Positions 19,875 to 30,333 of a stretch of 64,000 nt of DNA are shown here, in pieces. Position 1 is the first letter of the stretch, and each line of letters opens with the position of its first letter. The notes under the pieces are model-generated. The model ran no database searches. It worked only from the letters and a program-made list of their open reading frames with translations, and was not told the DNA's origin. This DNA comes from Prochlorococcus sp. AG-355-J23 (lineage in GTDB: Bacteria; Cyanobacteriota; Cyanobacteriia; PCC-6307; Cyanobiaceae): positions 1 through 64,000 of the forward strand of contig QCDR01000005.1 of NCBI GenBank assembly GCA_003278705.1. Reading direction: 5' to 3'. The translations under genes were made by a program, and so were the position numbers.

Positions 19875-20582
19875 TTGAAATTACCTAAAGAAATTTTATT
19901 AAGTGAATTACTAAATTATAGTGTTAAGGGTAATATGGTCCTTAATTATGGAAATGGTGAAAATGTTTGGATGCATCCTCCAGTTCACCGGATTCTAGGA
20001 TGGTACTCTCGTCCTTCAAATTTTGATTTAAAAAGAAATGTTTGGCGATTAAATCAAATTACTCAAATAATAGATAATGAAATTTATGTCAAAGGCGATC
20101 CAGCTATTTCGGATTTAGCAACTTTAAATAGGTTTCCAACTTTAATAGAAGCCAATCTTATAAATATAAACGGATCAAAAATAGGAGTCATTGCAGATTT
20201 TTTATTTGAAATGAAAACAGGAAAAATTAAATATTACTTGGTTTCTAGATCTAATCCTAAGATTCCAGGTTCTAGTAGATGGAAATTAAGTATTGATAAT
20301 ATTAACGACCAACAACCGGGATTGGTATTCTGTGAAAGTAATTCTTTAGAGGATTTATCCTTAATAAAATCAAGTATTAAAAATGAATTTATCCAAAAAG
20401 GAAAAAAAATTTTTGATAGATTTGATGATATGAAAAATATTGCTTCCAGTAGATTAGAGGAATGGCTTGAAGATGATGAAGATATTAACCAAAACTTAGA
20501 TTTTAAACAAAAAAGTTTTTATAATAATGAGAGAACATCTATACCGTTTAGTGAAAAAAAAGAAGATGACCCTTGGATATAA
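19875..20582 (+). CDS. PRC-barrel-like conserved protein next to dnaN
   Basis: A 235-residue soluble protein. Residues about 85-125 (RFPTLIEANLININGSKIGVI followed by DFLFEMKTGKIKYYLVSR) read like the beta-rich PRC-barrel fold, which often mediates protein or RNA contacts. The C-terminal sixty residues are highly charged (LEEWLEDDEDINQ) and probably disordered. The start is taken as TTG at 19875, one base after the dnaN stop. It ends 3 bp before purL, making a tight dnaN / unknown / purL run. I cannot assign a function; the PRC-barrel reading is from pattern only. Confidence 0.7.
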   Translation: MKLPKEILLSELLNYSVKGNMVLNYGNGENVWMHPPVHRILGWYSRPSNFDLKRNVWRLNQITQIIDNEIYVKGDPAISDLATLNRFPTLIEANLININGSKIGVIADFLFEMKTGKIKYYLVSRSNPKIPGSSRWKLSIDNINDQQPGLVFCESNSLEDLSLIKSSIKNEFIQKGKKIFDRFDDMKNIASSRLEEWLEDDEDINQNLDFKQKSFYNNERTSIPFSEKKEDDPWI

Positions 20583-20585
20583 ATA

Positions 20586-22925
20586 ATGATAAATCAAGAA
20601 AATAATGATCTATATGATCTTAATGAAGCACTACAAGTTGAAAATTTAACACTTAATGATTACGAAGAAATTTGCAAAAGATTAAAGAGAAAACCTAACA
20701 GAACGGAATTAGGCATGTTTGGCGTTATGTGGTCCGAACATTGTTGTTATAGAAATTCAAAACCTTTACTATCTAAGTTTCCCACTAAAGGTAAAAATGT
20801 TTTAGTTGGACCTGGAGAAAATGCTGGCGTTATTGATGTTGGAAATAATCAAAAACTTGTTTTTAAAATAGAAAGTCATAATCATCCTTCTGCCATTGAA
20901 CCTTTTCAAGGCGCAGCAACAGGTGTAGGAGGAATTTTAAGAGATATATTTACAATGGGTGCAAGGCCAATCGCAGTCTTGAATTCATTGAGATTCGGCA
21001 ACCTTGATAAATCATCGAATGTTGATTTACTGCGAGGAGTTGTATCCGGTATTGCACATTATGGAAATTGCGTAGGTGTGCCGACTGTTGGAGGTGAAAT
21101 TGACTTCGATGATAGTTACTCTGGAAATCCTCTAGTGAATGTTATGGCTTTAGGACTTTTAGAGACCGAGGAAATCGTTTGTTCTGGAGCTAAAAATGTA
21201 GGATCACCAGTGTTATATGTTGGAAATACAACTGGCAGAGATGGTGTTGGTGGTGCTAGTTTTGCTAGTTCAGAATTAACTACAACTTCATTGGATGACA
21301 GACCTGCAGTGCAGGTAGGTGATCCATTTGTTGAGAAAAGTCTTATTGAAGCTTGTTTGGATGCTTTCAAAACAGGTGATGTAATTGCAGCTCAAGATAT
21401 GGGTGCTGCAGGTTTAACATGCAGTAGCGCAGAAATGGCCGCAAATGGAAATTTAGGAATATCTATAGATTTAGATTTGGTCCCTTCTAGAGAAGATGAT
21501 ATGTCTTCATACCAATATTTATTATCTGAATCGCAAGAAAGAATGTTGTTTGTCGTTAAAGAAGAAAAAATTAATGATCTTATTGCAAAATTTAATAAAT
21601 GGGGATTATATGCAAGTGTTATTGGTGAAGTAATAGGAACTGATGAGGTAATTATTTCTCATAAAGGTAAAATTGTGGCCAAAATACCTACTTCTGCCTT
21701 ATCTGATGATACTCCTGTAAATTTTCACAATGTGATTAATAATCCACCCGATGATCTTTTAAAAAAATGGGAATGGAAAGAAAATGATTTACCAGAAATT
21801 CATGAGCAAAAAATATTTTCATTGAAGGAAAATAAGAATTTTTCTTATTCAGAAATCATTTTAAAACTACTCTCTAATCCATCAATAGCTTCTAAACGAT
21901 GGATTTATAAACAATATGACTCGCAAGTTCAGGCAAACACAGTTTTTAAACCTGGAAAATCAGATGCAGCCGTAGTAAGACTAAGGGAACAAAATAAAAA
22001 AAATAAAAGTAAAGTATTTTCTGGTGTCGCTGCTTCCGTTGATTGCAATAGTAGATGGGTTGCCCTTGATCCTTTTAGAGGATCAATCGCTGCAGTTGCA
22101 GAGTCCGCTAGAAACGTTAGTTGTGTTGGTGCTGAACCAGTAGCAATTACAAATAATTTAAATTTTTCTTCTCCTGAGAATGAAATAGGATATTGGCAAC
22201 TCTCATCTTCATGTAATGGAATTACTGAAGCCTGTAAAGCTTTAGAAACTCCTGTTACAGGAGGTAATGTATCCTTATATAATGAATCTAAAAATAAAGA
22301 TAATCTAATTACTCCTATTAATCCTACTCCTGTTATTGGAATGGTTGGAAAGATAGATAATGTTGAAAAAGCTATAAGTAGTGAATGGAAAAATATTGAA
22401 GATCAAATCTGGTTAATTGGTTCTTCCAAATCAGAAACAAAAATTGCAGCTAGTTCTTATCTGGAATATTTTCATGGAGAAATTACAGGTCGGCCTCCAA
22501 AAATAGATTTGTTGGATGAAAAGTTTTGCCAGAGTTTTTTAAGAAATGCGATTTTAAACAGTCTTGTAGTTTCTTCTCACGATATAAGCGACGGAGGTTT
22601 AGCTATAGCTTTAGCAGAGTCTTGTATTTTGTCTGCAAGGGGTGCAACTATAGAATTAGAGAAAGATTTTAATAGAGTTGATAATTTATTGTTTGCCGAA
22701 GGGGGTTCAAGAATTATTTTTTCAATTAGTAAATTGAAACAAAATGAATGGTTTAATTATTTAAAACAAAATCAAATAAATTTTCCATCAAGTGTTTATG
22801 TAAAAAATATAGGATACGTTTCTAGTGATACTCTGAAGATAAAAATCAACGAAAAAAATATTTGCAATATTAGGGTTGAGGAATTAACCGAAAAATTTAA
22901 TAATAGTATTTCAGATTACTTTTAA
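20586..22925 (+). CDS. purL: Phosphoribosylformylglycinamidine synthase II
   Basis: The synthetase subunit that converts FGAR to FGAM with ATP and ammonia from PurQ, the fourth step of purine synthesis. It is the small type (779 residues), which works with separate PurS and PurQ, neither of which is in this window. Family motifs are visible: [17 protein letters not shown], the ATP-binding [30 protein letters not shown], and in the second half [12 protein letters not shown] and [16 protein letters not shown]. The ATG at 20586 is 4 bp after the preceding stop. purF follows after 47 bp, so the two purine genes are probably coexpressed. Confidence 0.97.
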   Translation: MINQENNDLYDLNEALQVENLTLNDYEEICKRLKRKPNRTELGMFGVMWSEHCCYRNSKPLLSKFPTKGKNVLVGPGENAGVIDVGNNQKLVFKIESHNHPSAIEPFQGAATGVGGILRDIFTMGARPIAVLNSLRFGNLDKSSNVDLLRGVVSGIAHYGNCVGVPTVGGEIDFDDSYSGNPLVNVMALGLLETEEIVCSGAKNVGSPVLYVGNTTGRDGVGGASFASSELTTTSLDDRPAVQVGDPFVEKSLIEACLDAFKTGDVIAAQDMGAAGLTCSSAEMAANGNLGISIDLDLVPSREDDMSSYQYLLSESQERMLFVVKEEKINDLIAKFNKWGLYASVIGEVIGTDEVIISHKGKIVAKIPTSALSDDTPVNFHNVINNPPDDLLKKWEWKENDLPEIHEQKIFSLKENKNFSYSEIILKLLSNPSIASKRWIYKQYDSQVQANTVFKPGKSDAAVVRLREQNKKNKSKVFSGVAASVDCNSRWVALDPFRGSIAAVAESARNVSCVGAEPVAITNNLNFSSPENEIGYWQLSSSCNGITEACKALETPVTGGNVSLYNESKNKDNLITPINPTPVIGMVGKIDNVEKAISSEWKNIEDQIWLIGSSKSETKIAASSYLEYFHGEITGRPPKIDLLDEKFCQSFLRNAILNSLVVSSHDISDGGLAIALAESCILSARGATIELEKDFNRVDNLLFAEGGSRIIFSISKLKQNEWFNYLKQNQINFPSSVYVKNIGYVSSDTLKIKINEKNICNIRVEELTEKFNNSISDYF

Positions 22926-22972
22926 ATATGAAAAACATTTTTCAACTATTAATCATTTTAAGATATTAAGTT

Positions 22973-24433
22973 ATGTGCGGAATAGTTGGAATCGTTTCTT
23001 CAAATGATGTAAATCAACAAATTTACGATAGTCTTTTGCTTTTGCAGCATAGAGGTCAAGATTCAACAGGTATAGCAACAATGGAAAATACTGTTTTTCA
23101 TATACATAAGGTTAAAGGTCAGGTCAACACTGCTTATAGAACAAGAGATATGAGGAATTTAATTGGCAAAATTGGACTGGGTCATGTTAGGTATGCAACA
23201 AAGGGATCAGCAGAAAGTGTAGAAGAAGCACAGCCTTTTTATGTTAATGCTCCTTATGGAATTGTTTTGATACATAATGGAAATTTGACTAATACCAGAG
23301 ATTTAGAAAAACAGTTATTTAATGTCGACAAGCGGCATACAAATTCTTCAAGTGATACTGAAATGTTGTTAAATGTATTTGCGACAGAATTACAAGAACA
23401 AATTCATAATCAAGAATTAGAACCTGATATTATTTTTAATGCAGTCAAATCTTTACATAAAAGAATTCAGGGGTCATATGCTTCAATTGCATTAATTTCC
23501 GGACATGGTTTATTAGCATTTAGAGATCCTTTTGGTATTAGGCCTTTAGTCATAGGGAAAAGACTTTCATTAACCACAAAAAAAGAAGAATGGATGGTTG
23601 CAAGCGAATCTTTAGTACTAGAGAATAATGATTATGAAGTAGTTAGAGATGTAGATCCAGGAGAAGCTGTTTTTATAAATCTTGATGGGGAGTTTTTCTC
23701 TAAGCAATGTTCTGAAAATCCAATGTTATTTCCCTGTGCTTTTGAATATGTTTACTTAGCTAGGCCAGATTCAATTATGAATGGAATTTCAGTCTATAAA
23801 GCTCGTTTAAAGATGGGAGATTTTTTAGCAGAAACAATAAAAGAAACAATCAATTCTGGAGATATTGATGTAGTTATGCCTATTCCAGATTCTTCTCGAC
23901 CCGCGGCAATGCAAGTTGCAAGACAGTTAGGGATAGAATATCGGGAAGGTTTTTTTAAAAATAGATATGTTGGCAGAACATTCATAATGCCTGGTCAGCA
24001 GAAACGTAAGAAATCTGTAAGGCAAAAATTAAATGCCATGAGTGCAGAGTTTAAAAATAAAAATGTACTAATTGTTGATGACTCGATAGTAAGAGGTACT
24101 ACTTCAAAAGAAATTGTTCAGATGGCTAAAGATGCGGGAGCAAATAAAGTTTTTTTTACATCAGCAGCTCCTCCAGTTCGTTATCCTCATGTTTATGGAA
24201 TTAATATGCCTAATAGAGATGAATTAATAGCTCATAATAGGACAATAAGTGAAATCGCTGATAAGCTTGAAATTGATAACCTTGTTTATCAAAGTGTTGA
24301 AAGTTTGCGTAAATCTATAATTGGTGATTCTCCTATTAAAGGTTTAGAGATGAGTTGTTTTACTGGTGATTATGTAACTGGAACAGTAAATCAAGAATAC
24401 TTAAATTGGGTTGAAAATGAATATAAATCTTAG
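22973..24433 (+). CDS. purF: Amidophosphoribosyltransferase
   Basis: Catalyses the committed step of purine synthesis, PRPP plus glutamine to phosphoribosylamine. The open frame begins MCGIVGIV, putting the nucleophilic Cys at position 2 with no propeptide. The N-terminal glutaminase domain has [14 protein letters not shown] and GLGHVRYAT. The C-terminal phosphoribosyltransferase domain has the PRPP loop [14 protein letters not shown]. At 486 residues it is full length. The Cys residues of the C-terminal region ([14 protein letters not shown]) are compatible with the Bacillus-type enzyme. It overlaps the convergent topoisomerase gene by 4 bp. Confidence 0.97.
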   Translation: MCGIVGIVSSNDVNQQIYDSLLLLQHRGQDSTGIATMENTVFHIHKVKGQVNTAYRTRDMRNLIGKIGLGHVRYATKGSAESVEEAQPFYVNAPYGIVLIHNGNLTNTRDLEKQLFNVDKRHTNSSSDTEMLLNVFATELQEQIHNQELEPDIIFNAVKSLHKRIQGSYASIALISGHGLLAFRDPFGIRPLVIGKRLSLTTKKEEWMVASESLVLENNDYEVVRDVDPGEAVFINLDGEFFSKQCSENPMLFPCAFEYVYLARPDSIMNGISVYKARLKMGDFLAETIKETINSGDIDVVMPIPDSSRPAAMQVARQLGIEYREGFFKNRYVGRTFIMPGQQKRKKSVRQKLNAMSAEFKNKNVLIVDDSIVRGTTSKEIVQMAKDAGANKVFFTSAAPPVRYPHVYGINMPNRDELIAHNRTISEIADKLEIDNLVYQSVESLRKSIIGDSPIKGLEMSCFTGDYVTGTVNQEYLNWVENEYKS

Positions 24434-26871
24434 TCGAGAAAGTTTTCAAGCCGGAAACAATTTTCAAGGTATTCATCATTATCTAATTTTAAAAAATCAA
24501 TCAAAAAGTTTGATTTATTTGATTTGAAATTTAATTTATTTAGGTCTAGTCTTGCAGATTTATTTTTATTAGTTTCAATATCAAGGTAATGGTTACTTGC
24601 CATTATTTTTAGGAAGTAATCGTTTTTAAGTTGTGTTTTTTCATTCAAATATCCCAAACTGTATTCATTTGAGCAGTAAATTTCTTTGCTATTTATGCAA
24701 AATATTTTTCCTTGTTTAGATATTAAAAAAATATTTTCTCCATCATGAAATGTACAACAAGAAACGATTTTTTCAGATGGTAAAAGTTTTGCAATTATTA
24801 ATCCTTGGGATTGTTTAGAAGTTGGCGTTAAAAATTTATTTGATAAATTAAATTTAAAAATTCTTCCTATCGAGGTTAATATTATTAAATTTTTGCTTTC
24901 ATTAGAAATAAAAGAATCAATTGTTTTTAAATTATTTTTTAATTTTGTAATAGTAAAAGATCTATTGCTTTTAATCATATCTTCATCAAATAATACTTTT
25001 TTAAATCTTCCATCTGAATTTAATATGCATAAATAATTTCTAGTTTCTTTTTTAATTGAATGAAAATTTATTATTTCATTAGGATGAATATTTCCAAGAA
25101 TTTTATTATCTAATTTATAGTCTTTATTAATACTTGATTCCCAATCAATGTTAAATACTTTTCCCGTATTAGTGATTCCAATTAATTTTAAATTTTTTTC
25201 AATATTACATATAAATTTTTGAATATTTTTATTATCTATAATTTTATTTACAACCTCAAACGATTTCTTGTAATTACCTAAAATCATCTTTTTTAAATAA
25301 AGCCTATTGTCTATATATAATTTTGTTTTTTTATTTATAAAGTCTTCTAATATCTGATTATTAAGCGTTTCTAATTCTTCATTTTGATTTATATTTTTAA
25401 TTATTTTAGTTTTACGTATAACATTGTATTTTTTCTTTAATATTAATAATTCTTCTATAAGTAATTCAAGTAATAATCCTCTTTCGTTCAATAATTTTTG
25501 AAAATAATTCTTTTTTTCTTCTAAAAATTTTATATCGTTATCAATTTGATTTTTTTCTAGATTTGTTAATTTTTTTAGTGGCATATCCAAAACTGAATTT
25601 GCTTGTTTTTCACTTAAGAAAAAATTTTCTACTAATTTTGATCTCGCTTGCACAGAATTTTCTGATTCTTCAATGATTGCAATAACTTTTTTTATGTTTT
25701 TTGTAGCTTTAGATAAACCTTCTGATATTTCAAGTTTATTAAGGGTGTTTTTTAAAAAATAAAAAGTTCTTTTTCTAATTGTTTCTTCTCTAAATTCAAG
25801 AAAATAGTTGAGATATTTTTTCAGATTTAGTTGAACAGGTTTCCCTTTAATTAAAGCTAAGAATATTGCGCCAAAGTTTGTTTGGAGACTTGTTTTTTTA
25901 TATAAATTAGAAATAACAAGTTCAGAATTAGAATCTTTTTTTAGTTCTACTACAATTCTCATTCCATCTCTGTCGCTTTCATCCCTAATATCAGAAATCC
26001 CAATAATCTTGCCTGAATTAACAAGTTCTGCGAGTTTTTCAATCCACCCTGCTTTATTAATTTGGTAAGGAAGTTCAGTAATAATTATTGCATTCTTTTT
26101 ATGTTTCCCTTTGCCTAAATTTATCTCTTCCGAATTTACAACTCCTCTTATCGTTATAGATCCTTTTCCAGTTTGATAAAGTTCTTCTATTGCACGACTA
26201 TAAATCAATTCTCCGCCTGTAGGAAAATCAGGTCCCTTGATAATGTTAGAAAGTTTTTTATCGCTTATATCTTTATTTTTAACTAAGGCAACTAAACCAT
26301 CTATTATTTCGCCTAAATTGTGAGGTGGAATATTTGTTGCCATGCCAACAGCAATACCTGATGACCCGTTTAACAATAAAAATGGAAGTTGGGCTGGAAG
26401 AACATCCGGTTCTTTTTGAGAACCGTCAAAGTTATTTGAAAAGTTTACTGTTTCTGATGCAATTTCTTCAAGAAATCCTTTATGAGCTATTGGAGCTAAT
26501 CTGGTCTCAGTGTACCTCATTGCTGCTGGCGGATCATTATCCACAGATCCGAAATTTCCATGGCCGTCAAGAGTAGGATATTTGGTTGAGAAGTTTTGTA
26601 CCAGCTTTACTAATGCATCATAAACTGCTTGATCTCCATGAGGATGGTATTTCCCAAGTACATCTCCAACAACTCTTGCACACTTCCTGAATGGTTTATC
26701 AGGAGTTAAACCTAATTCATACATCGCAAATATGATTCTTCTTTGTACAGGCTTTAGACCATCTCTTGCATCGGGCAACGCACGTCCAACTATGACGCTC
26801 ATCGCATACTCCAAATAAGAACGTTGCATTTCTTCTTGAAGCGAGATGGAAGTGAAGTTTTTCTTATCCAT
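24430..26871 (-). CDS. Type II topoisomerase subunit A, ParC/GyrA-like with degenerate C-terminal domain
   Basis: The DNA cleavage/rejoining subunit of a type IIA topoisomerase. The N-terminal domain is well conserved: [41 protein letters not shown], and AMRYTETRL with the catalytic Tyr. The tower and coiled-coil regions follow. The C-terminal beta-pinwheel (from about residue 500) is poorly conserved and lacks a recognisable GyrA box; the nearest thing is [12 protein letters not shown]. That argues for a topoisomerase IV-like decatenase role rather than supercoiling, but gyrA/parC separation in cyanobacteria is not certain. At 813 residues it is of normal length. ATG start at 26871. No B subunit is in the window. 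Confidence 0.88.
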   Translation of the reverse strand: MDKKNFTSISLQEEMQRSYLEYAMSVIVGRALPDARDGLKPVQRRIIFAMYELGLTPDKPFRKCARVVGDVLGKYHPHGDQAVYDALVKLVQNFSTKYPTLDGHGNFGSVDNDPPAAMRYTETRLAPIAHKGFLEEIASETVNFSNNFDGSQKEPDVLPAQLPFLLLNGSSGIAVGMATNIPPHNLGEIIDGLVALVKNKDISDKKLSNIIKGPDFPTGGELIYSRAIEELYQTGKGSITIRGVVNSEEINLGKGKHKKNAIIITELPYQINKAGWIEKLAELVNSGKIIGISDIRDESDRDGMRIVVELKKDSNSELVISNLYKKTSLQTNFGAIFLALIKGKPVQLNLKKYLNYFLEFREETIRKRTFYFLKNTLNKLEISEGLSKATKNIKKVIAIIEESENSVQARSKLVENFFLSEKQANSVLDMPLKKLTNLEKNQIDNDIKFLEEKKNYFQKLLNERGLLLELLIEELLILKKKYNVIRKTKIIKNINQNEELETLNNQILEDFINKKTKLYIDNRLYLKKMILGNYKKSFEVVNKIIDNKNIQKFICNIEKNLKLIGITNTGKVFNIDWESSINKDYKLDNKILGNIHPNEIINFHSIKKETRNYLCILNSDGRFKKVLFDEDMIKSNRSFTITKLKNNLKTIDSFISNESKNLIILTSIGRIFKFNLSNKFLTPTSKQSQGLIIAKLLPSEKIVSCCTFHDGENIFLISKQGKIFCINSKEIYCSNEYSLGYLNEKTQLKNDYFLKIMASNHYLDIETNKNKSARLDLNKLNFKSNKSNFLIDFLKLDNDEYLENCFRLENFLD

Positions 26872-26948
26872 TGGAGCGCAAAATTGAATAATTATTAATT
26901 AACTAAATTAAGACTAATAGGTAAAACAATATTTACCAGTATTGAACA

Positions 26949-27812
26949 TTAAGATGATTCACTTATTTTGGATTTTGCCAGTATTACATCTTTTTTTAAT
27001 TGTTCATTTTGTAAAAGAATTTCTGTAGAGGCTTGTAATTTTTCTCCCCATAACTGTTCTTTTCTATAATCATAATTAACATATTTGGGATCTTTATTTA
27101 AAGCCTTTTTTGCCAGCTGAATTGCTAATTTATTATCTTGGATATTCATACATGAGGCTAGGCCTAGTAATGGTTCAGCATTCTCCTCGATTGAGATTGC
27201 ACTTTCAAAAAGTTTGATTGCCATATTGATTTTGTTTTTTTCGAAATAAGCTAAACCTTGATTATTTATTGCTTGCCAGAAATCAGGCTTAATTTCTATA
27301 GATTTATCAAACAATTTGATAGCTCCCAAATAATTTTTTTCCATTAATAAAATATTTCCTAATTGAAAAATAGCTTTGTGGTTATTGGGCTCAATCTTTA
27401 TTCCTTTTTCTAAAGCATTCTTTGCTTTTTTCTGTTGGGAAATTTTTAAAAAAACAGTACTTTTAGCAAAATATATTTCGCTAATATTTGAATTGATCTG
27501 TTCTGCTTTATTAAGAGAACTTAATGCGTTTTTGTATTCTTTGTTAGCTATTTGTGCTTCAGCTAAAATCAACCATAGTTTTTCATTTTTTGCATTTATT
27601 TTTACTGCTAATTTGGCTAAATTAAGACTGTCTTCATATTGACCAAAATAAAGAAGTTGATATGCATTTTTGCCAATATATAAACTTTGCTTTTGTAAAT
27701 TTTTTATTGTTGGGAAATAATAATAGGGAACTATTGCTCGAACTATTTCTATTTGAAAAAAATAAAAACAGATCAAGGAGATCCAGATTGTTTTTTTTAA
27801 AAACGACTTCAT
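26949..27812 (-). CDS. Exported TPR-repeat protein
   Basis: Starts with a signal peptide or membrane anchor (KKTIWISLICFYFFQIEIV, cleavage possible after VRA). The rest of the 287 residues is helical and shows about five to six tetratricopeptide repeats, the clearest being AIFQLGNILLMEKNYLGAIK and AINNQGLAYFEKNKINMAIK. TPR proteins act as assembly scaffolds, and in cyanobacteria several assist photosystem assembly, but nothing here identifies a partner. It overlaps the upstream queG gene by four bases (ATGA arrangement), so translation is likely coupled, although a functional link to queuosine is not obvious. Confidence 0.85.
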   Translation of the reverse strand: MKSFLKKTIWISLICFYFFQIEIVRAIVPYYYFPTIKNLQKQSLYIGKNAYQLLYFGQYEDSLNLAKLAVKINAKNEKLWLILAEAQIANKEYKNALSSLNKAEQINSNISEIYFAKSTVFLKISQQKKAKNALEKGIKIEPNNHKAIFQLGNILLMEKNYLGAIKLFDKSIEIKPDFWQAINNQGLAYFEKNKINMAIKLFESAISIEENAEPLLGLASCMNIQDNKLAIQLAKKALNKDPKYVNYDYRKEQLWGEKLQASTEILLQNEQLKKDVILAKSKISESS

Positions 27813-28765
27813 ATTTGAATTTTTTTATTCTTTATATTTGCTTGTATATTTCTTTTCCACATCCATGGTTTAATTCTTTTTAAGGTAGTTCCTTTAAGAT
27901 TTTCTTGCCACGTTTTATCGTCCCAATTGAGGGACTCAATATTAAGATTTTTAATCCATTCTTTCGGTGTGGTTTCATGATTATTGTTGTATGGCACTGA
28001 TTTATTCCATGGACAAACATCTTGACAAATATCACATCCTGCAACCCATCCACCTAAATTTTTTTCTATTTTCTTTGGAATAGTTTTATCTCTACTCTCT
28101 ATTGTGTGATACGCAATGCATAAATCTGATTGTATTACAAATGGTTCTACAATTGCCTTTGTGGGACAATGTTCAATACAAATATCACATTTTCCACAAA
28201 GTGATTGATGAGGTTTATCTGGCATTAAATCTTTTGTGAGAATCATAAAACCCAAAGTAAACCAAGAACCATTTTTTTTGCTGATTAAATTACTATTTTT
28301 ACCTATCCAACCAATCCCTGCTTCCTCTGCCCATGCTTTTTCAAGAAGAGGAGAGGTATCAACACATATTTTCCACTTGCAATCAGGGATTTCTATGTTG
28401 ATCCATTTACCAATATTCTTTAATTTTTTGCGAATCACTTTATGATAATCCTCACCTTGGCTAAATTTAGCTACCTTGAGAAAATTATTATTCCTGTTTT
28501 GTGAATTAATATAAGTAAATCCAACGCTTAAAACACTTTTTGCATCTTCAAAAAGTGAGCCTATATTTTTTCTTTTTTCTGCTTCCATCCAATTCATTTC
28601 AGCATGATAATTATTTGACAACCATCTTTCTAATGCATTAGTCCTTAATTTTACACGCGAACTACCTGGGATTGAAGCTATCCCGGCAACTGTAAAACCC
28701 TCAAAAATAGCTCTTTCTTTTAATTTTCTACTTATTTCTTTTTTGTCTTGAATTGTATCAATCAT
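27809..28765 (-). CDS. queG: Epoxyqueuosine reductase
   Basis: Performs the last step of queuosine synthesis, reducing epoxyqueuosine in tRNA anticodons, with cobalamin and two [4Fe-4S] clusters. The cluster motifs are CGKCDICIEHCPTKAIV (about residues 186-202) and CDICQDVCPWN (about 240-250). The N-terminal domain has GWIGKNSNLI and a cobalamin-binding style fold. At 318 residues it is slightly shorter than the E. coli enzyme, which carries an extra C-terminal HEAT region. ATG start at 28765. Its need for a cobalamin agrees with the cobalamin-pathway gene cbiD at 52 kb. The adjacent TPR gene is coupled downstream. Confidence 0.93.
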   Translation of the reverse strand: MIDTIQDKKEISRKLKERAIFEGFTVAGIASIPGSSRVKLRTNALERWLSNNYHAEMNWMEAEKRKNIGSLFEDAKSVLSVGFTYINSQNRNNNFLKVAKFSQGEDYHKVIRKKLKNIGKWINIEIPDCKWKICVDTSPLLEKAWAEEAGIGWIGKNSNLISKKNGSWFTLGFMILTKDLMPDKPHQSLCGKCDICIEHCPTKAIVEPFVIQSDLCIAYHTIESRDKTIPKKIEKNLGGWVAGCDICQDVCPWNKSVPYNNNHETTPKEWIKNLNIESLNWDDKTWQENLKGTTLKRIKPWMWKRNIQANIKNKKIQI

Positions 28766-28911
28766 TTCTCTTTCTTTATAGCATTTCTTTTAAAAGTTAT
28801 GTTTGAGAGAAAAAAACTTATAAATAAAATAGATATATTTAAAAAAAATATATCCTAAGTGAGTAAAAACAGTTAAATTATTAGTAAAGTTAATATAGTT
28901 AAAACGTTATT

Positions 28912-29646
28912 TTGGTTGAATCTAATCAAAATCAAGATTCCAATTTAGGATCTAGGCTTCAACAAGATCTCAAAAATGATCTTATTGCGGGGTTGTTGGT
29001 TGTAATACCCTTAGCAACAACAATCTGGCTTTCATCATTAGTTAGTAAATTTGTTTTAACGTTAGTTACTTCTGTCCCAAAGCAACTAAATCCTTTTATT
29101 ACTTTAAATCCTTTATTACAAGATTTAATTAATCTCACCTTAGGTTTAACCGTTCCTTTATTAGCTATTTTGCTTATAGGGCTGATGGCGAGAAATTTTG
29201 TAGGAAGATGGTTATTAGAATTTGGAGAAGGTACTTTATCAAAAATTCCAGTAGCTGGAGCAGTTTATAAAACTCTTAAACAATTGCTAGAAACTTTCTT
29301 GAGTAATAAATCTAATAGATTTAGACGAGTTGTTTTAGTAGAATATCCTCGTGAGGGATTATACAGTGTAGGCTTTGTAACTGGAGATGTAGGACCCTCT
29401 CTACAGCAAGAATTGGAAGAAAAGTTACTTAGTGTTTTCATCCCTACAGCACCAAACCCAACTACTGGATGGTACACACTCGTTCCTGAGTCTTCCGTTA
29501 AGGATTTGGATATTTCTGTTGAAGATGCTTTTAGAACAATAATTTCCGCTGGGATAGTTAATCCAGATGAGAAAAATAACACCACAAATCCAACGTTTTC
29601 AAAATTGTTTTCTCAATTACGAGCTTCCACTAATACTTCTTCTTAA
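28912..29646 (+). CDS. DUF502 integral membrane protein
   Basis: A 244-residue protein with two strong transmembrane segments (about 24-48, IAGLLVVIPLATTIWLSSLV, and about 70-92) and a soluble C-terminal domain containing LVEYPREGLYSVGFVTGD and TAPNPTTGWYTLVPE, which are the hallmarks of DUF502. Plant relatives (LCV/COV proteins) have a trafficking role; the bacterial function is unknown. The start is TTG at 28912, with no good ATG before the first helix. Its stop is directly followed by nusB, and the order DUF502-nusB-ftsY suggests a single transcription unit. Confidence 0.85.
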   Translation: MVESNQNQDSNLGSRLQQDLKNDLIAGLLVVIPLATTIWLSSLVSKFVLTLVTSVPKQLNPFITLNPLLQDLINLTLGLTVPLLAILLIGLMARNFVGRWLLEFGEGTLSKIPVAGAVYKTLKQLLETFLSNKSNRFRRVVLVEYPREGLYSVGFVTGDVGPSLQQELEEKLLSVFIPTAPNPTTGWYTLVPESSVKDLDISVEDAFRTIISAGIVNPDEKNNTTNPTFSKLFSQLRASTNTSS

Positions 29647-29649
29647 TTG

Positions 29650-30267
29650 ATGCATAATAGATCCCTTTCTAGAGAATTATCTTTAATTTCTCTTGGCCTT
29701 ATAAAAGATAAAGGTGATTTTAAATTAAATAAATTTCAGATAGAAGAAATTTTTGAATCTGCTTTGGATTCTCTAATAAATCATTGCAGAGAGGAATTAG
29801 ATAATTGCGAGTCAGAGTTAGAAAATGCTTCACAAAAAATATTAGATAGTGAATTGCAAGAAGGTTTTGATTCCTCTTATTCAAATGTTCGAGATGAGTT
29901 AAAAAAATCTCTTACAAAAATTGAAACCGTAATGAATACACTCTCTGTTACTCTAGATTTTCCGAAATTAATTGTTTCTAGCGGTCAAATAGATATTAGA
30001 GAGGATGTAAATCAAAGGATTTGTAATATAATTAATAATCTAAAAAGTATTGATTCTGATATCGATCAAGTAATGGAGGGCTGGAGATTAAAAAGATTAC
30101 CAAGAATTGATAGGGATATTCTGCGTCTTGCTTACGTGGATATTAATTTTTTGAACACGCCTATCGCTGTTGCTTGTGATGAAGCTGTTAACTTAGCTAA
30201 TAAATATAGTGATTTGCAAGGAAGAAAATTTATTAATGGAGTTTTAAGGAGATTACAAACAATTTAA
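29650..30267 (+). CDS. nusB: Transcription antitermination protein NusB with extended middle region
   Basis: An RNA-binding antitermination factor that acts with NusE/S10 on rRNA transcripts. The start (RSLSRELSLISLGLI) and end (WRLKRLPRIDRDILRLAYVDINFL and ALDEAVNLANKY-like IAVACDEAVNLANKYSD) match NusB. The protein is about 205 residues, longer than the roughly 140 of E. coli, because of a Glu/Ser-rich helical insertion (about residues 45-115), a feature of cyanobacterial NusB. The ATG at 29650 is chosen; a TTG three bases earlier is possible. It lies between DUF502 and ftsY. Confidence 0.9.
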   Translation: MHNRSLSRELSLISLGLIKDKGDFKLNKFQIEEIFESALDSLINHCREELDNCESELENASQKILDSELQEGFDSSYSNVRDELKKSLTKIETVMNTLSVTLDFPKLIVSSGQIDIREDVNQRICNIINNLKSIDSDIDQVMEGWRLKRLPRIDRDILRLAYVDINFLNTPIAVACDEAVNLANKYSDLQGRKFINGVLRRLQTI

Positions 30268-30333
30268 TTGTCATAATTATTTGATATAAATAAATAGTAT
30301 TTAGAAAATTTTAATTACGAACTATCTATAATA

